Source: Acidobacteriota bacterium (GTDB taxonomy: Bacteria > Acidobacteriota > Terriglobia > Bryobacterales > JACQDG01). Taken from it: a stretch of 10,416 bases of DNA. Position numbers and translations under genes: made by a program. The stretch is taken from assembly GCA_016201185.1 (NCBI GenBank), contig JACQDG010000463.1:1-10416 (forward strand), written 5' to 3'. A model generated the notes under the pieces. It was not told the origin of the DNA. It searched no databases and saw nothing but the letters and a program-made list of their open reading frames with translations. This document shows, piece by piece, positions 7,537 through 10,416 of the stretch (positions are counted from its first letter, which is position 1; the number at the start of each line of letters is the position of its first letter).

Positions 7537-7543
7537 AAGGAAG
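7537..7543 (+). promoter_or_regulatory. Shine-Dalgarno close to a GTG start of the MFS gene
   Basis: AAGGAAG lies unusually near the GTG at 7545, with about 3 bases between AAGGA and the start codon. It supports the GTG rather than a later ATG (residue 30, inside the first transmembrane helix). The preceding bases form GTATAAGGA (7533-7541), identical to the segment before the DinB-family gene (6957-6965). Confidence 0.5.
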
Positions 7544-7544
7544 C

Positions 7545-8813
7545 GTGCCGCGACGGTTCTTCTACGGCTGGTGGGTCAACGTCGCCGCGTTTTTCACCTT
7601 CGGCATCGCTGTGGGAATTCCTTACTACGGCATGCCGTTTTTCTACGACTATTACCAGAAGGATCTTGGCTGGTCGAAATCCCAGATCACGCTGGGTTTC
7701 CCGCTAGCTGCGCTTTTCACCCTCTGGGTGGGTCCGCTGCTGGTCCACCGCTTCAGCCCGCGCAAGCTGATCCTGATCGGAACGGCGCTCACCTGCGCCG
7801 CTTTCCTAGGCTACGGACACATGGGGGCGAACCTGGGCCTGTACTACGGCCTGTGGTTTTCCTACCTAGTCGGCTATATCTTCTCGGGACCGATTCCGCA
7901 CCAGGTCTTGATCTCGCAGTGGTTTCGCAGGAAGCGCGGAACCGCGATGGGCATCGCCTACCTGGGCGTAGGCGTGTTCGGCGCGCTCTCGGCCAAGGCC
8001 ATCGCCAAACCGCTGACCGACGCGTTCGGGTGGCAGGCGGCGCTCCAGATCATGGGGTTGCTGATGTTTCTCGCCTGGCCCATCGCCATTTTCGTGATGC
8101 GGGACCGGCCGCGGGACTTGGGCCTCTTTCCTGACGGCGCGCCGGACAACGAAGGCTACGTCGCCCCGGAGCCGCACAATTTCCGCTTCCTCATGCGGCA
8201 ACGCGCCTTCTGGTTGCTGGTTATTGGCAGCTTCTGCTCCATCGGTTCCATCGGGTCGATCAACCAGCACATGAAGCTGATTTTCCTGGACCAGGGCTTC
8301 ACCGACCAGAAGCTGCTGAACCAGACCTTCAGCGACGCGCTGTTTGCCATCATGATCTCCAGCATGGCGGGCCGGGTGATCATGGGATGGCTGGCCGACC
8401 GCTTTCCTAAGAAGTACGTAATGCTCATGACCTACGTTCTGGTGGCGGCGACCATCCCTCTGCTGCTGCTGGTCCGGCCGCCGGGAACTCCTTACCTGTT
8501 CGCCATCCTGTTCGGATTCGGCATGGGGGCGGATTACATGCTCATACCCCTGATGGCAGCGGAGCAGTTCGGCGCTAACACCCTGGCCCGCGCCATGGCC
8601 ATCATTCTGCCCACAGACACCATCGGGCAAACCTGGTTTCCCTATGGGGTGGCGCTGCTGCGCGAGCACTTCGGCTCTTACAGCACAGCCTTGATGGCGG
8701 TCTTCGTCCTGGCCGCCATCGGGGCGGCGGCCATCGCCATGCTCCCGAAGTACGGGAGACAGGATGAAACACTTCACTTACAAGAGCCTGCAGGAGCTGG
8801 CGTCGGAAGCTGA
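7545..8813 (+). CDS. Major facilitator superfamily transporter (OFA/monocarboxylate-like)
   Basis: This inner-membrane secondary transporter has 422 aa. It starts with the RRFFYGWWVNVAAF type of N-terminus common in OFA (oxalate/formate antiporter-like) and related carboxylate MFS proteins. About 12 hydrophobic helices are visible, roughly at residues 9-29, 50-67, 74-92, 97-117, 132-152, 164-184, 219-240, 263-281, 291-310, 316-337, 346-370 and 379-400, with a long central loop at 186-218. MFS motif A appears in degenerate form after helix 2 (GPLLVHRFSPRK, 63-74) and clearly after helix 8 (GRVIMGWLADRFPKK, 276-290). The start is a GTG with a close Shine-Dalgarno; the next ATG would cut into helix 1. 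The last 50 bases, coding for the soluble tail, overlap the following oxidoreductase gene, so the two are almost certainly co-expressed and the transporter may bring in its substrate. The substrate is unknown; monocarboxylates or aromatic acids are possible by family. Confidence 0.88.
   Translation: MPRRFFYGWWVNVAAFFTFGIAVGIPYYGMPFFYDYYQKDLGWSKSQITLGFPLAALFTLWVGPLLVHRFSPRKLILIGTALTCAAFLGYGHMGANLGLYYGLWFSYLVGYIFSGPIPHQVLISQWFRRKRGTAMGIAYLGVGVFGALSAKAIAKPLTDAFGWQAALQIMGLLMFLAWPIAIFVMRDRPRDLGLFPDGAPDNEGYVAPEPHNFRFLMRQRAFWLLVIGSFCSIGSIGSINQHMKLIFLDQGFTDQKLLNQTFSDALFAIMISSMAGRVIMGWLADRFPKKYVMLMTYVLVAATIPLLLLVRPPGTPYLFAILFGFGMGADYMLIPLMAAEQFGANTLARAMAIILPTDTIGQTWFPYGVALLREHFGSYSTALMAVFVLAAIGAAAIAMLPKYGRQDETLHLQEPAGAGVGS
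8754..8758 (+). promoter_or_regulatory. Shine-Dalgarno of the oxidoreductase inside the MFS gene
   Basis: GGGAG stands 5 bases before the ATG at 8764 while still inside the transporter coding sequence. This supports the overlapping start and translational coupling of the two genes. Confidence 0.6.
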
Positions 8814-10230
8814 GCGGATCGGCGCGCAGCACGTCCGCTTCGAGCCCGACCCGGAGAAAGTTCGCTCCATTCTGGCCCGGCCGGTCATGGTGGGGGGCTT
8901 CCGTGTGGGCAACGCCATCGCCATCCACCCCATGGAAGGCTGCGACGGGGACCCGGACGGCAAGCCGGGCGAGCTGACCTGGCGCCGCTACGATCGTTAC
9001 GGGCGCAGCGGGGCCAAACTTCTATGGTTCGAGGCCACGGCCGTGCGGCAGGACGGACGCGCCAACCCGCGCCAGCTCTGGATCCATTCGGGGACAGTCT
9101 CAGAAATGACGCGCCTGCTCGAGCACACGCGGCAGGTGCACCGGGAAACCTACGGCACGGCCGATGATCTGCTCGAGGTCTTGCAACTGACCCACTCCGG
9201 GCGTCAGAGCGTGCCACGGAAGATCGTGCCGTCCCACAATCCCTGCGTCGACGCTAAGACCGGCGTTCCGGACGATTACCCGCTCGTTTCGGACGACGTA
9301 CTAGAAAGAATCGAGGACGACTTTGTAGCGGCGGCGCGGCTGGCCTGCCGGGCCGGGTTCCGGGCCATCGACATCAAAGCGACTCATGGCTACCTGGCGG
9401 TCGAGCTGTTGGGCGCGAGGAACCGGCCGGGCCGTTACGGCGGGCCGCTGGAAAACCGGCTGCGGTTCCTCAGGAACGTGCTCGGCAAGATTCGCGGCGC
9501 GCTCGGCGACCGGCTGATGCTGTGCGTGCGCCTGGGCTGCTACGACGGCGTTCCCTACTATCTCGACCCGGCGACCGGCGGGGGCGTGCCCTGCCGCTAT
9601 GAAATTCCTTACCCGCACGGCTTCGGCGTCGATCCCTGCGACCCTCTGCGCGAAGACTTGACCGAGGTGAAGCGGGTGATCGAGCAGCTGAGGGGCTGGC
9701 GTGTGGCGCTGTTGAACGTCTCGGCAGGCAGCCCTTATTACAATCCGCACATCGGCCGGCCCTTCGAGAAGCCGGACGAGGGCAACTACGAACAGCCCGA
9801 GCATCCGCTGCTGGGTGTGGACCGGCACTTCCGGATCGCCGGCGAGCTGCAGCAAACATTTCCCGAGCTTCCCCTGGTCGGGACCGGCTATAGCTGGCTG
9901 CAGAAATACTCGATCCACGCCGGGGCGGCCAACATTGCCGCTTCCCGGATTCGCTTTTTCGGCCTGGGCCGGGGCTCCTTGGCCCATCCGAACTTTCCTC
10001 GCGAGGCGCTGGAGCGCGGCGAGCTCGACGAGCGCAAGGTCTGCAAGACGCTCACGTTTTGCACCTTTCTGATGCGCCAGAAAAACCACCCGCTGGGCCA
10101 GTTCCCCTGCGGCTGCCCGCCTTTCGACAAGGAAGGCTATGGCCAGATCATGAAAGAGGCGGCGGCAGCCAGGCGGACTGCGGCAAGGATGAGCAAGGGA
10201 CCCAGGCCCGTGAACGGCGGGGCCGCGTAA
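8764..10230 (+). CDS. NADH:flavin oxidoreductase, Old Yellow Enzyme family (variant active site)
   Basis: The 488-aa protein is an FMN-dependent TIM-barrel reductase, expected to use NAD(P)H to reduce an activated C=C bond or a related substrate. The barrel starts near residue 37 (ARPVMVGGFRVGNAIAIHPMEG). QLTHSGRQS (141-149) is the usual FMN/Gln-His segment. DIKATHGYLAVELL (203-216) with RYGGPLENR is the OYE signature, but the first substrate-binding His of the usual HxxH/HxxN is Lys205, with His208 kept. GTGYSW (near 379-384) and GLGRGSLAHPN (400-410) bind FMN phosphate. The C-terminus carries Cys427, Cys433, Cys449 and Cys451, which looks like an altered form of the VCxxCxxC...GC cysteine motif of iron-sulfur OYE relatives; one expected Cys is missing. 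There is no FAD/NAD domain, so it is not a full FadH-type 2,4-dienoyl-CoA reductase (about 670 aa). The gene overlaps the transporter by 50 bases. The substrate is unknown. Confidence 0.88.
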   Translation: MKHFTYKSLQELASEAERIGAQHVRFEPDPEKVRSILARPVMVGGFRVGNAIAIHPMEGCDGDPDGKPGELTWRRYDRYGRSGAKLLWFEATAVRQDGRANPRQLWIHSGTVSEMTRLLEHTRQVHRETYGTADDLLEVLQLTHSGRQSVPRKIVPSHNPCVDAKTGVPDDYPLVSDDVLERIEDDFVAAARLACRAGFRAIDIKATHGYLAVELLGARNRPGRYGGPLENRLRFLRNVLGKIRGALGDRLMLCVRLGCYDGVPYYLDPATGGGVPCRYEIPYPHGFGVDPCDPLREDLTEVKRVIEQLRGWRVALLNVSAGSPYYNPHIGRPFEKPDEGNYEQPEHPLLGVDRHFRIAGELQQTFPELPLVGTGYSWLQKYSIHAGAANIAASRIRFFGLGRGSLAHPNFPREALERGELDERKVCKTLTFCTFLMRQKNHPLGQFPCGCPPFDKEGYGQIMKEAAAARRTAARMSKGPRPVNGGAA

Positions 10231-10292
10231 ATCAACATTTCCCCTCTTGTTGGACCGGATTTGCTGTATTCTGTAAGGGACCAAATCACAGC
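10231..10292 (+). promoter_or_regulatory. Intergenic gap, probable start of a new transcription unit
   Basis: This 62-base spacer is AT-richer than its surroundings. It holds a TTGTTG (10247-10252) and a TATTCT (10267-10272), but their 14-base spacing is too short for a standard sigma-70 promoter, so no confident promoter is assigned. AAGGGA at 10275-10280 is the likely Shine-Dalgarno of the next gene, 12 bases before its ATG. No hairpin terminator for the oxidoreductase is visible. Confidence 0.3.
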
Positions 10293-10416
10293 ATGCTGCT
10301 GCAAATCGAGAGAAAAAACCTTGAGCCGGATATCGTTGTGCTGGAGTTGACCGGCAAGATCACCCTGGGACGGGAAAGCCAGCGGCTCGAGTTGCTGGTC
10401 AAGGAGCTGCTGCAAC
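10293..10416 (+). CDS. STAS-domain anti-anti-sigma factor-like protein (3' partial)
   Basis: Only the first 41 residues are in the window. They begin MLLQIERKNLEPDIVVLELT and continue into GKITLGRESQRLELL. This is the beta-strand, beta-strand, GxI(T/D)L pattern, then first helix, of STAS proteins such as SpoIIAA/RsbV, which bind anti-sigma kinases and are controlled by phosphorylation of a conserved Ser/Thr. That phosphosite lies beyond the window edge, so activity cannot be judged. The ATG at 10293 is the only sensible start and has AAGGGA upstream. The gene is separated by 62 bases from the oxidoreductase and is probably not part of its operon. The family call is fairly strong given the short length; the partner sigma or anti-sigma is unknown. 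Confidence 0.75.
   Translation, partial: MLLQIERKNLEPDIVVLELTGKITLGRESQRLELLVKELLQ

Noticed and set aside
8764..10230. Assignment of the flavin oxidoreductase as 2,4-dienoyl-CoA reductase (FadH)
   Set aside because: The nearby fad genes make this tempting, but the protein lacks the FAD/NADPH-binding C-terminal half and the full Fe-S cysteine set.
10247..10272. Sigma-70 promoter TTGTTG / TATTCT before the STAS gene
   Set aside because: The spacer is 14 bases, too short for a normal promoter; kept only as a weak note for the gap.
9301..10284. 327-codon open frame on the minus strand opposite the oxidoreductase
   Set aside because: It is a reverse-frame shadow of a well-supported OYE-family gene, with no recognisable motif and shadow-like composition.

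Overview
The window is GC-rich (by eye well above 60 %) and gene-dense. All eight genes are on the + strand, with no gap above about 110 bases. It reads as ordinary chromosome of a free-living heterotroph. The best guess is Acidobacteriota of the Solibacter/Bryobacter kind, resting on three things: the Tat-like leader style of the glycosidase (TRREILWALPAAGLLRAQ), the look of the SpoIIAA-like STAS protein at the right edge, and the FadN-type fusion enzyme. This placement is inference from recalled family resemblance, not from a marker gene. No RNA genes, IS elements, CRISPR arrays or phage genes were seen.

Left region (1-6464): a fatty-acid beta-oxidation operon. The 3' part of a FadN-type 3-hydroxyacyl-CoA dehydrogenase/enoyl-CoA hydratase is followed by a 391-aa FadA thiolase and, further on, a 595-aa FadE acyl-CoA dehydrogenase. 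This is the fadN-fadA-fadE gene order of Bacillus subtilis, with very similar protein lengths. Together FadE (first oxidation), FadN (hydration and second oxidation) and FadA (thiolysis) make a complete cycle. Unexpectedly, a GH51 alpha-L-arabinofuranosidase with an export signal sits between fadA and fadE. It is preceded by an imperfect long hairpin (3007-3095) built on CGCAGAG units.

Middle region (6470-7499): a small stand-alone P-loop kinase that resembles the 5'-OH polynucleotide kinase domain begins 5 bases after fadE. It is followed by a DinB-fold protein that keeps its metal-binding histidines.

Right region (7545-10416): a 12-helix major facilitator transporter starts with GTG and overlaps by 50 bases an Old Yellow Enzyme-type flavin oxidoreductase. 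This pair probably imports and reduces one unsaturated compound. After a 62-base gap a new gene begins, the start of a STAS anti-anti-sigma protein cut by the window edge.

Nothing here looks like an undescribed defence or mobile system. The items worth a second look are the glycosidase and hairpin splitting fadNAE, the variant active site of the OYE-like reductase, and the orphan polynucleotide-kinase-like protein.
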